Source of the DNA: Sipunculus nudus | Taxonomy: Eukaryota; Annelida; Sipuncula; Golfingiida; Sipunculidae | Length of the DNA: 64,000 nt | NCBI GenBank assembly: GCA_026874595.1 | Contig: CM049306.1 | Location: 47,554,019-47,618,018, forward strand | Direction: 5' to 3' | Shown here: one piece after another, positions 1 to 12,690 of the stretch | Numbering within the stretch: position 1 is the stretch's first letter | Layout: every line of letters starts with the position of its first letter | Program-made: the position numbers and the translations under genes | Notes under the pieces: model-generated | Told to the model about the DNA's origin: nothing | The model's input: only the letters and a program-made list of their open reading frames with translations | Databases searched by the model: none

Positions 1-1448
1 TTTTTCTTAATTTCCCATTATAAAAAAAAAATGTGTCATTAACAAACAAATTTAGTAACAAACAAATTTAAAAACAAATACAAAATCAGATTATTTTGGT
101 GAATCAGTTTATTTACACCAAAATAAACTGCTATTTGGTTAGTTAGACTGAAAAACTTGACAATATAATATGGCCCAATTGTTTCCTTTACAGTGTAGAT
201 TAAACTACAGAAAGTCACACAAGCCAATTCCAAATAATTTTCTTTTCTACACATTCAACTTGAATTATCTAAAAAGACTTTTACTCAGTGTCAAATTATG
301 TGAGCTTTTTTCAGTATTTACGTATGGGTATATCTATTTCATGCTGCTTTTGGCATTTTCTGCATATCTTAAACATATATATGTTACACAGGTCATTACA
401 GGTATAAATAGCTAAAACTATAGAGGCAGTGTTTCCCCTTACTGGTGTATCACCTAAATGATACATATTATTATATCAGGGCTTTTAGGGATGTGGGGGT
501 ATGAGTTTCTTATGCTGGATATATCTTTCAGACTCCCTGTCCTGGTGGTCCAAGGATCAAATTGAACATGTGAATTTCTGGCTGTGGGACAAAGGAAAAT
601 AAAGCTGGCTCCTACAGAAGTAACTTCCTCACACAAACTATTAAATTGTGTAACTCTTACATTCCTTATCATAACATAATGACAAAATGCCATGATATTT
701 AATCATATAATTAAAAGCCATGATAATGATATAAATGACTAAAATAGATCCAATTCTAAATATTATATCCTTCAAAGTTTGACATAGTTCCCCTCCCCTT
801 GGGCATCCAATGTCCCATGCATGTCCCATTTTTTGACTGAGGATGCAGGACTCTCCAATTTTTCTTTCTGCTGAAAGCAAGATACTTAATGTTTCTATGC
901 ACTTCACAGATGAATTATCCATCAAAATTTTTATTGAAAAAAAAAAAATATATTCCTAGTTTATCTTGGCATAACATTATTACACTGTCTTAAGTTGATA
1001 AAAAAACTATTTAACTGATAATAATAAATTAATCTTATGAACATATAACTTATAATATGACAGAAGGTGAAGATATTTTAGTTTTCTCTTGCTTTTGAGC
1101 AGGAGAAGTCTAGGTCATAGGAGTTATTTCTATGGTCAGGGTAAAATATGAATTATTTCTAAACTTTTTTATTCAACAGAATCTGGCATATGGACATGTT
1201 CTTAGTCAAATCTGTGTTTATAGTTGAAAAATTATTTTCTTATTAAATGTAAAACATGTTTAATTAATATTTTAATTAATAATTTAATTAATATTTTGCA
1301 GAAAATGCCTTATAGACTGGTTATTGGTTATGCCTTTTTTTTATTTTTTTTCCTACTGATCGTCAGTAATGCAGCATCAACCCGTTCACATCAGTTACCA
1401 TAGCATCACAGCCCATTTGTTCAAAGACACAAAAATGTACCCTAAATT
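1..1448. other. AT-rich presumed intron, no gene seen
   Basis: No coding exon is recognised on either strand. Short open frames on the minus strand at 454-693 and 641-925 have no recognisable protein similarity, although short CAG acceptor-like sites occur in both. If the minus-strand gene starting at 8012 has an intron 1 as long as its plus-strand relative (15 kb), all of this would be intronic. That is inference. Confidence 0.4.
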
Positions 1449-1713
1449 AGGTATGGTTCTCAGGCACATTTTTTAAAAATCAGTGCGGGTGGGTGATTTT
1501 TATTGTACCTTTTTTGTATGTTTGGATAAAAATCTCATATGACTAGGGAAAAGCATGACAATAACAGAATTATTTTGCTAAAAAGGTAAAAGCACTACAT
1601 AACAAAGGAAATCTTATCAAAATTGTATTATTTTATCTTCTTGAAAGATGAAAATCTAAATTTTTGATGCAGGGGATTAAAATTAATGCAGGCAGTGCCT
1701 GAGAACCATACCT
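1449..1713. mobile_element. MITE with perfect 19-bp inverted ends (copy 1)
   Basis: The left end AGGTATGGTTCTCAGGCAC (1449-1467) and the right end GTGCCTGAGAACCATACCT (1695-1713) are perfect reverse complements. The 265-bp body has no coding capacity. A second, diverged copy with the same termini lies at 24528-24861, which supports a dispersed non-autonomous DNA transposon. The superfamily is not identified, and I found no convincing target-site duplication. Confidence 0.75.
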
Positions 1714-4700
1714 TTTTTGGCCATAGAGGTAATTTTTTACTTAGTTTTTTATTCAACTGCCATCACTCAATGGACTCAATATGAATTCAACCAAGTGCAA
1801 ACATCTGAATATTCAAAAGAAACAGTTTGACCTATGACCCAGATAGTATACTCAATCAACTTCCTGGTCTCCCTATCCAAATAGCTTCATATAATCTGAG
1901 GACAGTGATTGGTCTATTAAACTCAAGACACACTGAATATATCCTGCTATGCATATCAATACACGTGAGCACTCTATGTCATTTAATCATAGCGTGGCCC
2001 AGCTATACCTGGCTCATCAGAACGAAGGTCTCTGTACATAACTGTGTGTACTTCCTGGTTACTATCAACTATATATCTACATGTTAGGGACAGGATACCT
2101 CAAATTCTAGAGTATATTTATTGATTGCCAAGCTGTGCATATAAAAAAAAGGTCTTTTATAGACTTCCCTGCTGAGAAGTCTCTGTTAGATCCAATCACT
2201 TCTAAGAAACACCTGTTGTGCCATATCAGGCTCAAACATGCGAATGTCATGTGTTACTGGCCCTACATGTATATTACTGCACCATGAACTATAGAACACC
2301 AACAATCAGGTATTTAGATCACCACCATGATATTATCTTTAGTAATAAAATTGCTGGTAACTGAAAACACCACTGTACTATCTGTTCTTATGTAGCTCAC
2401 ATTGTTCCTGATCTATGACACTGCAAGAGATGTCTAAAATATCAAATATCTCAAAACTTATGGGGAAATATGGGAATTGTATTACCCCCCTTAGGACACA
2501 CTTGGCATTAATTCTGACAGTTCAAGACCAAAAATAGAGGTGTGGCCACAGAGGAGTTGTGTGGTACCAGTTTCGATTATAATACAGATTAAACAAGAAG
2601 TCGAACTACAGGACTGCAACTGTCCACCAATCGCAAGCCTCCCCACCGGACATGACCTTGAACATTAGGTGAAGGATAGTGATCAGGTTCAAGCTTGTCA
2701 CCTTTGACTATTATTCTGGGCAAAGATCAATTTAAAAAAATCAAATGTATTATAGGTTTGAAGAGGAAAAAAATTGTAATTTGTATTTTTTTTTCTTATT
2801 GGAACCTAAAAAAGCCCTACCCTGTCTTCCCCCTCCCCTCCCCCCCCCCCCCAAAAAAAATGTATGTGAACCCAAATATGATTTTTTATACAGATATAAA
2901 CGCATCACCCCCTGCAAGCTTCCCTCCTACCAGAGGGTTTCTTAATTGTGAAAGAATATAAAATGTGATTATTAGTTAACCCCATTAATTTTTAATTTAT
3001 GGTTTCTCAAAATAAATAATGAATTAATAAAATGAATTAGATGATGTATTTTTATTACCATTTGGTATCAATATCTCCAAATGTAATATTTTCTACAGAC
3101 TTGTGTGCTTCATTTTGGTATGTGTTTTTTGGTAACATTTAGTATTTTACTCAGTATACTGTACTTGTCCTTTTGTTTTCGCGGTTTACAAATTTGCAAA
3201 ATATACAAATAGGAATTATCACGAAATGTCAAATTATCTGATTACATCATCTTTTAAAATTACCTGCCATTAATCAACAATAATTGCAACTCATTCCATG
3301 TTCCCTTGAGTCTCTGTTCAATCATTAAGCTTTTGCACACGTTATTTGATATAATTATTTCATATATCAGTGGTTTCCTTCGTGAAGAGTTTTAATAATG
3401 TGAGAATGCGAAAGTTGAACCCTTGCAAAACATTAAAAAATAGAAATCATGATATTTTAACCCTTTGTATATGAGACCAACCTCAGTATAATAATATTGT
3501 CAACACCTGAACAGACAGTGAAACTGAAAACATGGAAGTTAATGAATCTTCATACTTAGAGAGTGACAAAGCTTAAACAAATTAAACAGACATCTACAGA
3601 AGAGTAATGTGTTTGTATAACAAAAAGCTGATATTTGTTAAAAAAAACCTGATAAATGTTGGACAACACAGCCACCAGAGACCTAAAAGCATGGTAAACA
3701 CCAGATTTTAATCAAAAGCGCCTCCCAAATTTATGTGCCCTTACTCACACCTGCAGGTTTTAATCCTGGTTATAAGTACAAAATTGCTCTTGCTCCTTCA
3801 ACAGATGTTTAGATGAAACAGAAGTACACACTTGATCAGAAAAAAATCTATAATCTTAGCAATTCTTCACAACTTATAATTCTTTAATTTGAGGAATATT
3901 TAATTATAGAATCTAAGCAATTCTTCTTGACTTAATTCTGGTATTGGAAAACTCTTATGGTTTATTTCTCAAATTTGATCAGCTCTCCATGGCTTAATCC
4001 TGGAATCTAAACAGTCCATAAAACCTTATTTAAATTCATTCATAACATTCACTCCATATCTCCAACAGTCTCACAGTGAAAAAAAGAGACAGCCAAAAAG
4101 ACAGCTAAGCCAAAGGATAGACATATATGTGGCAAAACACATTCTCTTTCCAACATTTTTCAGTAGAGATAATGAATAAACAGAATTTGGGTTCCAGTTT
4201 AAAAGCTCATTGTTATATACATGGCTAACTTGACAGGCTCTGATACCATTGCCAATGTAGACTGAATAAAATAAACAAGGTGATTCATCATAGTATTTCT
4301 AATCATAGATATTGATTTTCAAATTAATTACACCTGAGTGATCTGAAGCAGGCACTGCAGGACAGCCGATGATTAATCACCTGTGCCATTATGCATTGTT
4401 AACAGAAGTGGGACCCAACTAAGTGGTGGGTACCAATATCACTGACATTTGACATTTAAAGTAAAACATAATTACATTCAATCAAGAGAAAAAAAAGTGC
4501 TGAAAACTAGCTCTTGAGTGCATAGATAGCTAAATTACTAGGGATAAAAAAATACAAATTCATTCTCCATATGAATTTAAAGCTTTTCAATATTTCCTGG
4601 TTTAAATATAAAAAAATATAACACTTTATAAAAGTATATGCTTTGAAATATTTAAAATAAAATTTAATTATTCAAAACCACAATACACTTTTGGATGGTT

Positions 4701-6059
4701 AAAAAGATGCTGAATAGTTGCAATAGATGGTGAATAGCTACAAAAAGATGCTAAATAGCTATATGCAAGTTTCATTACAGAGTACAAAGAAATACTTATT
4801 TAAATAAATACTCAATTTAACATAGAAGATTTTAAAATTAAAAAGAAATGCAGAATGCATGCCGGCAAATAATTTGAGAGGCACACTAAGAGAATATATA
4901 TATATACTTATCAAATATCTGAATAAAAAGTGCATATAATTTTCCATCTTTATTAGGTATCTTTATAATTTACTTAACATAAACAATTTCATATTTTATC
5001 TTTTATCCTATACTCATTTAGTTAAAAGATTGAAAACAAAACAGCCTGCCCAAAATAGCAAATAATTTTGATGGATTAAGTACATAAAATAAATATTAAG
5101 AAAATCCCAAATCTTCCTGGTTTGACATGACATCCAAAGAACAATAAAACTTTAATTACATAAATATTTAAATTCTAATGTTAAAGCCTTGAAATACAGC
5201 TTCATCAAAGTAGTGAGTTGATTCAGGAAAGTAAAAAAATATGAGATCTCTCTGTCTTAACAAAACATCCCACAAAACTATGAATATTTATATATGAAAT
5301 TTTATATTCTTATTTCATGTTTAAAAAAAAAATACAAATGGGAGATCGATTACAGTAAGCTTTTAATTACAGCAGAACTTGTTAGGGGACACCTGTGGGA
5401 TATTGCCTAAGTGTCCCAACATTGCAGGTGTCCCTTCATGAGAGGTAGGCACAGATGATGGTACACTTTAAAAAAAAAATATCCAGTGCATTTATGGTAT
5501 GAGTTATCTGTGAATTCCTTTGGTAAACGAAAGGATCTTGAATAGCAATACCTGTTGCTTCCAATCATTTTAACAAGGCCAATTAACTTGACATGAGGCC
5601 CCTTATGAAAATGTTAGTGACTTAGTGACATATTAGTAGTTCACAGACAAAGAGATAAATGGTACCTTTTGCCAAACACATGCTACACCATTAATTTCTC
5701 TTTGAATAAATTAAATTTCAAACCAATCTAAAACATATTTCCATAATTGGTTTCAGATACATTGTTCTATACATACAGATTATATACAAAAATATTGTGC
5801 ATCAAATAACAATCATGTCTGTTTTTAATCTTTTTTTTTACTCATGTACATCTTATCACTTGACTTCTGTGACCGGACTGGTTTATATCATGAATATCCT
5901 AATAATCTTATTGATGTGCACCAATGTTAATGTCAAGGGTGCTGTGAAACATGTCTATTCATGAACACAAAACAATACTGTTGAACAACATGTCATTAAG
6001 ATCAGGATGTGATTGATATAGGTGTTCCTGCAGTATTCTCTTCCTCTTCCTGGATGCCA
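1714..6059. other. AT-rich stretch without recognised genes
   Basis: I see no exon or complete mobile element here. It holds a C14 tract at about 2839-2852 followed by A8, and many A/T homopolymers. At 4340-4395 on the minus strand there is a short acceptor/donor-like pair around seven codons, but nothing ties it to the receptor gene. It is presumed to be intron of the minus-strand gene. Confidence 0.35.
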
Positions 6060-6086
6060 GGATATATATATATATATATATACATA
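6060..6086. repeat. (TA)n microsatellite
   Basis: A short run of alternating T and A directly precedes the CAGT-ended MITE at 6087. This fits a preference of that family for TA targets. Confidence 0.8.
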
Positions 6087-6189
6087 CAGTAAAACCTCGC
6101 CTTATGACCACCCTGTTAAAGTGATCACCTCACAATAATGACCACTTTTTCACAGTCCCATGGGTGGTCTTAATATCAAGGACTCACTG
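6087..6189. mobile_element. Short Tigger-like MITE in a TA microsatellite
   Basis: The left end reads CAGTAAAACCTCGCC and is followed by TATGACCACC. The right end, read in reverse complement, gives CAGTGAGTCCTTG followed by TTAAGACCACC. It is about 103 bp, sits within alternating TA, and shares its CAGTxxAACCTC terminus with the full pogo/Tigger element at 27931-29634. The right boundary is uncertain by a few bases. Confidence 0.55.
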
Positions 6190-6630
6190 TGTATATATAT
6201 ATTAGGCCTGTGAATTGTGAGGGACCTTTCAGTCAATTGATCGATCCTTTGCCTTCAATTATTACTGGAGTAGTAAATTTCAGACTTTCTTTTAAATAAT
6301 CAATGACAAAAATTTAACCTCAATGGACTTAATTATAGAATAAAAGGGGTAATGTAGCTTGTCCTCTTGCCCTCATTGAAACTACATCTTGAGCACACGC
6401 ACAATAAATATATATGTAAAAAATGTATACTATTAAATCCTTCCTCCTTCCCCATTACCTAACATCAAAACAATGAAAGCAATTAAAGTAAGTCCTAGAA
6501 TTCAAGCAGGTTAAAATATTACACCTGGCTGTATATGCTATTAAAAACTCTTTTTTCCAGGTACTGACTGCTTATCCTTACCGCTTCCCTGTTGACCACA
6601 GTGATACCTGTATGCAAAATAACTTCCAAT

Positions 6631-6839
<209 letters not shown>

Positions 6840-6840
6840 T

Positions 6841-6851
6841 TATATATATTA

Positions 6852-6910
<59 letters not shown>

Positions 6911-6912
6911 TT
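6841..6912. repeat. (TA)n microsatellite
   Basis: Alternating TA continues on the far side of the inserted MITE at 6757-6839. Confidence 0.85.
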
Positions 6913-7901
6913 GTATAAATCAATTTTCAGTATGCATGTTAAAATGAAAGAGTATTCTCACTAAAAAATATGACATCTAATTCATGAACATGGTATATTT
7001 TAAAAGTTGTACCAGGCTGGTCAGTAAAGTTATACAATTTAAGAGGCTACATTTTCAAATGCTTATAGAAAAATTTCATGTAAAGGAAATGTCAAAATCT
7101 GAGTACTTGTATACCATGCATTTCTCCAGGTGGTGAAAATTGCACTGCCAGCAATTATAAGTACAATACATCTCTAATAATATGTCACTTGTTGAGGAAT
7201 AAAGTTAGTTGTGTTAGCAGGTGTTCTTTTTTATAGGCCTACAGGATTATGTTTACAACTGATAATCCTATTTACACTTGTCATATCAATAAATGGTTTT
7301 AAACATTATCAGCACTAGTTTTGAGAATTAAAAAAAACCAAGTCTATGATTTCATATTTTCATATTCATATTAGACTAATTTTAAAGATAGGCCTAACAA
7401 TTAGTACATACAGTAATTATAAAATGCTTATGAACACCAAAAACTAGGCTGAAGTTAATGAAAAAATATGCATATATCAATCCTGGTCGACAAGGAAAAC
7501 TTTACATTTAAATTTATCTAACATGCAGGTGGCCTCACAGATCTGGTCCAATAACAACTGTCGCTAGGCCTATATATAGGACTATAGGGTCTAAATATCT
7601 GCTTTTACAGAATGAGCTCTGTCTATAACATCGAACTGGTGTATACATTGATAAATATATAATGAAATGCAACCATTAGAATGTTCATTAACAGTAAAAA
7701 TATAGACCTACACCGATTCACGCGTTGTTTGAAATTACAAGTAGACACGACAATACTACCCGTCAGTATGCATATAGTGCAAATATACAGTAATACAAAT
7801 ACTTATTCGGGCCACGAAATTGCCTAATGATGTCTGATTGACGGTAAACTCGGGGACCTGTACGTATACACACGCTGTTTTCTGCATGATTCAATACATA
7901 C
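6913..7901 (-). other. Presumed start of intron 1 of the minus-strand gene
   Basis: No exon is recognised. The right boundary is the GTATGT donor (minus strand) that directly follows the coding exon at 7902-8012. The sequence becomes less AT-rich toward the exon. Confidence 0.45.
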
Positions 7902-8012
7902 CTGAATGGTGCAGTCCTCGCACGTGCTGGCAGCGCGGGAAAACCTGCCAGCACCAAGCAAAGCAACAGTTGTCAGCCCAATGAGGAAATTCCTCCAACC
8001 ATCAGTCCCCAT
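7902..8012 (-). CDS. First coding exon of a second IL-17-receptor-like gene (partial)
   Basis: The minus-strand exon starts at the ATG at 8012 and runs 37 codons to a GTATGT donor, phase 0. It encodes a basic/polar start, a hydrophobic signal-peptide core (FLIGLTTVALLGAG), then STCEDCTIQ just before the splice site. The plus-strand receptor exon 1 (22126-22239) has the same layout: 38 codons, a signal peptide, then VCERDCTVK, and also phase 0. This implies paralogous genes in divergent orientation. I could not find exon 2 to the left; in the plus-strand gene intron 1 is 15 kb, so it may lie outside the window. Alternative: an unrelated secreted protein whose first exon happens to end in a CxxCT motif. 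The gene model is a single exon and unconfirmed. Confidence 0.5.
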
Positions 8013-8572
8013 GTCGTCTGCTCATGGTACGTTACAGTGATCGTGATAAGGCGGTACAGTCGGTTTTGTACCTGATAGCCGTGCCTTATTGAAAGCGTCA
8101 CAGTGATTGACAACAAACACTCGACCCAGTGGGGACACGAGGGCCCGACCGTGTAATGCTGCCATCTACCGGGAATCATGTAAACAACACTCGCTAACGA
8201 CCAACCACATGAGTGGGACACATCATACAATATTAAAAGATTAATTAATAATTAGTATTGATGGGGACGCACTCATGGCCTGTAATCGCCGTTACAAAAT
8301 GTGCTTAAATTCAGGTTAATTAGTTTGAGATTAAGTTTGGTACCCTTATTAAAGGGGCCCAATCACCTTTAAAGCATGTTGAGTTAACGCGTAAAATAGC
8401 TTCTTCCCTTTAAAATAAATATATGTACCTGCCAAAATTTTGCCCTGAAACCGTTTGCTTTCTCCTGTAAACAACTGTTAAAAACAGTGGACGGGGGCTC
8501 GATGAAAGGTGTCAAAATAAACACAGCGCGTGGGTCTGTGTGCATCGCTGAGCCGAAACACGTGTCAATCAG

Positions 8573-8855
8573 GAGATGCCCGGTCTGACTTGGCCAAAAA
8601 AATGTAATACATGTTTCTGCTGGCTGAAATACAGCGTAATGCCTCTCTTAATCGGACCTCCGGTCACGCGGCCTTGTTATGGTAAACAGACTGTGTTTAC
8701 CAACACGCAGAGCCAAAACATGGTGTTAAACAGCCGTATGCGAGGAAATGAGACTGTGTGCTGGGATGGTTTTGCTGGGAAACATTTGTATAAAGCAAAA
8801 CTAAACTGATAGAGTGAAAGAATAGCCATAATTTAGCTCCTGATTATTTCCATAT
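8573..8855 (+). repeat. Dispersed repeat family F, copy 1
   Basis: About 285 bp, starting near ATGCCC..CTGACTTGGCC and ending near GCTCCTGATTA. It is alignable over its length with 9053-9340 (same strand) and with the reverse complement of 53838-54133. Shared landmarks are CCGGTCACGCG, GTAAACAGAC, AACAGCCGTATGCGAGG and a GCTGGGAAA block. There are no clear terminal inverted repeats and no poly(A) tail, so the class (SINE-like or MITE) is open. Confidence 0.7.
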
Positions 8856-9052
8856 AAGCTATGTACACATTCATACGGTTATTAAGGTATAACGGCAACG
8901 GCGACGACAACGACAATGCGTTTTGGGTGTACACATTAATTCGGCAAACTCTATGATCGGAGGGAAAATCGCACGGTTTTTGTTCATCACAATGAACCTG
9001 ATTTCTGATATCCTTCTAAATATTGCCTATGACATGGATTACCGTGCCGACA

Positions 9053-9340
9053 ATATGAAGCCCTGACCGACTGGACCCAAAAATATTACACATTGCTGAA
9101 ACATAGAGTGTTGCAGCTCAAAATCAGACTTCCGGTCACGCGACCTTGGTATAGTAAACAGACACACGTGGACTCTGTTTACAAACACGCAGAACCTCAA
9201 CAAGGTCTTAAACAGCCGTATGCGAGGTACTGAGACTGCATGTGTACTTGGATGGTGTTGCTGGGAAAATTTTGTATCAAGCAAAACTGAACTGATAGTG
9301 TAAGAATAAACAAAATACTGCTCCTGATTACGTCCTTTTA
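9053..9340 (+). repeat. Dispersed repeat family F, copy 2
   Basis: Second copy, 480 bp downstream of copy 1 in the same orientation. It shares CCGGTCACGCGACC, AACAGCCGTATGCGAGG and the GCTCCTGATTACGTCC right end. A 110-codon open frame on the minus strand across it resembles the frame through copy 3, but the copies differ by indels, so this is shared ancestry and not evidence of coding. Confidence 0.7.
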
Positions 9341-10626
9341 AATCAATAAAATTGCCATGGAAATAAAACATTGATTCCCTGGAGAAAGTAATAATTTCTT
9401 TCAGATGATAACTTCAGATCTGAGTAAATTCTGATTTACAGTCATCTGGTAGAACACAATGAGCCACTCCAGTCTGCCTGTCTCACGGACACGTTCCCCT
9501 CACTGCATGATCTGTCGCTGGAGGTTGTATCAACAGTACTTAAACCTTAACTCTGCCAGCTACAACCCTATGCTTTTAATGGTTGCTGTTCAGCGAAGTA
9601 GGTGCTCAGCTAAATGCTTTGATATCACTCTGAAGGGCGCATTGTCTTTATGACGTCACATGTGACGTCATTTCGTGATTAACTCCTTCATTCTTTCCTC
9701 CTTCCAGTCACTTATAAGGAATATATTAATCAATATTTTTACATCAGTAGAACCCAATAAATGCATAACCCGCATGCAGTTTTAATTAATATTAATAACA
9801 ATGAATCCTTCTGTAGATTCGAGACATTTTCCCTAGATAGCGGTTGATGATTACCTTGAATTGATTTTCATTTATTATCAAAGACTGAATCAGTCTAAAT
9901 TACATGAAGTTATATATAAGTAATATTACGTGATATAAAATATATAAATAACCTTTAAAATTTCGCATTCGACACTTAAAAACATCTGTGGGAACCGTGT
10001 ATTTGATACCTTTGCCATCGCGCGGAATATCATCTCAGAAATCTATAAATAGGTCACGGTAACTTAAATTTTACAAGCCTCTGGGAAAATACGACGGAAA
10101 GTCAAACTCTTCTTAACTGGTGTTCAACAAAGGTAATTAAACGATTATTTTTTTTAAATATCTTTTTAGTGGAGGTAACCGCCTCCATTTTTTAATGCAG
10201 ACTTATCCAATTCTTAAGCTAAGCAGGCCTATTTACATCTGCAGAGTTCCATTTCTGTTTGGACTACGTGACAGGGCAGTAGCACTCGCATCCCGTCATT
10301 TTATTTTATATCCTGGTGTCACTCAGGCCCGGTGTCTACCGCACCTGCAGCTCCTGGGTGTGTAATAAACCTTATTGCCGGATCATAAGAGAGAGGAACC
10401 TCCCAAAGACGCACTCGTTTTTAAGTGATACACAGCTGTGGGATACAGCCCTACCATTTAGCCTACGGAACGCTCAACTTGGTCGGGGCTGACCGTGAAA
10501 GTTTTAACAATTATTTTGTGTTTGTCCATGAGACAGAAATATTGTGCCTCATCCTTCAGACGATCAGCATACAAAATTTAAATTTAACCAGTCCAAACAG
10601 TTTTATAGCTAATTTTATTATTTCTA
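9341..10626. other. Intergenic stretch, no gene recognised
   Basis: No exon is supported. It contains the twin-CRE palindrome at 9650-9671 and a small inverted repeat, TGGAGG/CCTCCA, at about 10171-10188. Confidence 0.4.
9650..9671. promoter_or_regulatory. Perfect palindrome with two CRE/ATF sites
   Basis: The core TGACGTCACATGTGACGTCA is flanked by A and T to make a perfect 22-bp palindrome. It contains two full CRE octamers (TGACGTCA), the bZIP CREB/ATF consensus, overlapping a central CACATGTG E-box. It lies 1.6 kb upstream of the minus-strand first exon, in the region between the two divergent receptor genes. Regulatory use is inferred from motifs only. Confidence 0.4.
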
Positions 10627-10730
10627 GCAAAATTGGCTGTAAGTCATCTAATCTTTCTCCTTTGTCTGTCCGCTCCCTCCGCCCATCCGTCAGTTAACAG
10701 GGCACAAAATCGTATAACCCTATTGCCCAA
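10627..10730 (+). repeat. Decayed fragment of repeat family A head
   Basis: GGCTGTAAGTCATCTAATC, a run of TGTCCG/CCGTC words, then GTTAACAGGGCACAAAATCGTA match the head of family A (for example 38926 onward), although the initial AGCTCAGCTGAC is lost. Confidence 0.55.
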
Positions 10731-10779
10731 GTAATTGAAACAAAGACAGACTTTTCAGAACATCAGAAGCTACGATTAC

Positions 10780-11034
10780 TAAGGCTGTATCAATATACCG
10801 ATATATCGATATATATATATCGATACGCCACATCGATAAATTACCGATACGCTGTACATGCTAGAGCGTTGTGCTATCATAGACCTGTATTACGGTCTAT
10901 TTTTAATTACAAATTACTTTACCCACAGAGCTTTAAATAAGAAATGATACATAACGTCAATACGTATCGGGTATCGCTTTAAGTGTATCGAAGTACGTAT
11001 TGTACCTGGATAGGCAGACCGATACCCAGCCCTA
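10780..11034. mobile_element. hAT-type MITE with 8-bp target duplication
   Basis: The element is flanked by identical 8-bp copies of ACGATTAC at 10772-10779 and 11035-11042. The left end is TAAGGCTGTATC and the right end in reverse complement is TAGGGCTGGGTATCGG. The 255-bp body is rich in ATCGATA/CGATAT palindromes and has no coding capacity. An 8-bp duplication with imperfect TAxGGCTG ends is typical of non-autonomous hAT elements. Confidence 0.8.
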
Positions 11035-11369
11035 ACGATTACAGCCATTGGTGCCTATAGGGTGCGTAAACTTTAAATGCTGATAGGTCCTGAAAGATCC
11101 ACTTTATTTAAAAACCAAAAAGCAGATCGTTTTGAAGTATATTCTCTGAGCAATGACGCAAAACATGTGTCATGGGTTTGAGTACATTGGGAGTTAGAAC
11201 TCCTGTCAGTATTAATTCAGAAAAAGGGATGATTTCAAAAGATCGACCGGATGGATTGTCATGAAATTTGGAATGTTGCATATGCACTCTTCCTATTTTT
11301 ATGCACTTCAATCGATGCGTACGTCAGAAGCTAAGACTCTTTTCAGTGAAATTCAATCAAAAGGCTAGA

Positions 11370-12690
11370 TTTCTCAGGAATAGGTGGACGGTTTGTCTTA
11401 CCATTCAAAATTAGGTCACTGTTGGCTGAGCTGGCTACACGTTCGGATGAATTGTGTGTGCTAGGTAATTTCATTTACACCTTGACAACGATGCTGACCC
11501 ACACACAGTCCGTTTAAAAAGCATGCAGGGATCTCTAGGACTGAAACAGCATGTTACACAGCCTACTCATAAAACAACCAAATTCTAGACTTGGTCATTA
11601 ACAAGGACTGTCATTCAGCTCTTCTCCTGCAGCAAATTGTCAATGATGGTTTATCAGATCATATTTCAATAAACGTAAATATCAGTGATCAAATCATGCA
11701 AAGAAAAAAGCACGGTGAAAGTTAGGAAAATGGGGAGAATCAATATTGAAGCTTTTGCTGAGGACTTCGTAACAAATGGATCAGCCACAGATGCATCACT
11801 ACTGCCAGAGAGGTACAACAGTACTGTGACCGGGATACTCGATAAGCATGCCCCTGTCTGTGAGGTTTCCCCAAAGCAACTAAGGGCTCCGGAAGGCCTG
11901 CTACAGTGATGATATTCATGAATCCAGAAAGTTACGTCGACGGCATGAGAGAAAATATCGAAAGACAGGTCTGACGATACATTTTCAGATGTTTAAAACA
12001 CAGCTGAAAAGAGTAGTTAAGATGATTGATGAAGCAAAATCTGAATATAATCGGACTAAATTCTGTAAAAAAGAAGCAAGTGTTTAAGGTTGTGACCTGT
12101 CTGATCCAACCAAACTCAACTAGGCCTCTCCCATCCGGTTCCAGTAACACAGAGCTTGCAAACAGCTTCCTCAAATTTTTCTATGACAAGACCATGAAGA
12201 TTGGCACGTCCCTGGAAGATATCACGATAGACCAAGACATTACTTTGGTGGACCGTCTTCCAGCCAAGCAGGTACTTGAGTGCTTCTCTTTGTTAACCCC
12301 AGAGTATGTGAAGAACCTGATTGTCAAGAACCCAACAAAGTCCTGCGAATTAGATCCCTTGACCACCTGACTTCTCAAGCAAGAACCACTTTGAGAGTAC
12401 TTGTACCCAAGATTACCTCTTGCATTAATACATCATGAACATGGATGTATTGGATGTGTGCCAATGTGATTGAAAAACGGCTATTGTATCTCCACTCCTG
12501 AAGAAATCTGGCCTCGATGAGAGGAATTTAAAGAATTACAGGCCAATCTCTAATTTGGCATTCCTTGGAAAGCTCATTTAAAAAACAGTCGCCCATCAGC
12601 TGATCAACCACATTTCACAAAATGCTCTGAATGACACCTGTCAGTCAGCATACAGGAAGGGCAATAGCACTAAAAGTGCATTGCTGTGTT
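11370..12690 (+). pseudogene. Decayed non-LTR retrotransposon (LINE) fragment
   Basis: Pieces of a LINE ORF2 are readable in several frames. Near 11420-11660 is the end of an apurinic-endonuclease domain. At 11740-11910 is a linker including ILDKHAPVCEV. At 12080-12360 come VFKVVTCLIQPNS and KNPTKSCELDPL, and at 12490-12690 the start of reverse transcriptase, [12 protein letters not shown] followed by SAYRKGNSTKSALL. These match the linker-RT arrangement of CR1/jockey-group LINEs. Many stops and frameshifts interrupt it, and there is no catalytic YxDD block, because the copy is cut off within RT where a Ty3/Gypsy fragment begins. It is non-functional. Confidence 0.8.

Noticed and set aside
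4340-4395. Minus-strand acceptor/donor pair around CLLQITQ as exon 2 of the left gene
   Set aside because: No similarity to PxxxCSI of exon 2, and the phase would be 0-0 where 0-1 is expected.
10171-10188. TGGAGG/CCTCCA stem followed by T run as a terminator
   Set aside because: Intrinsic terminators are not expected in animal Pol II genes, and no RNA gene adjoins it.
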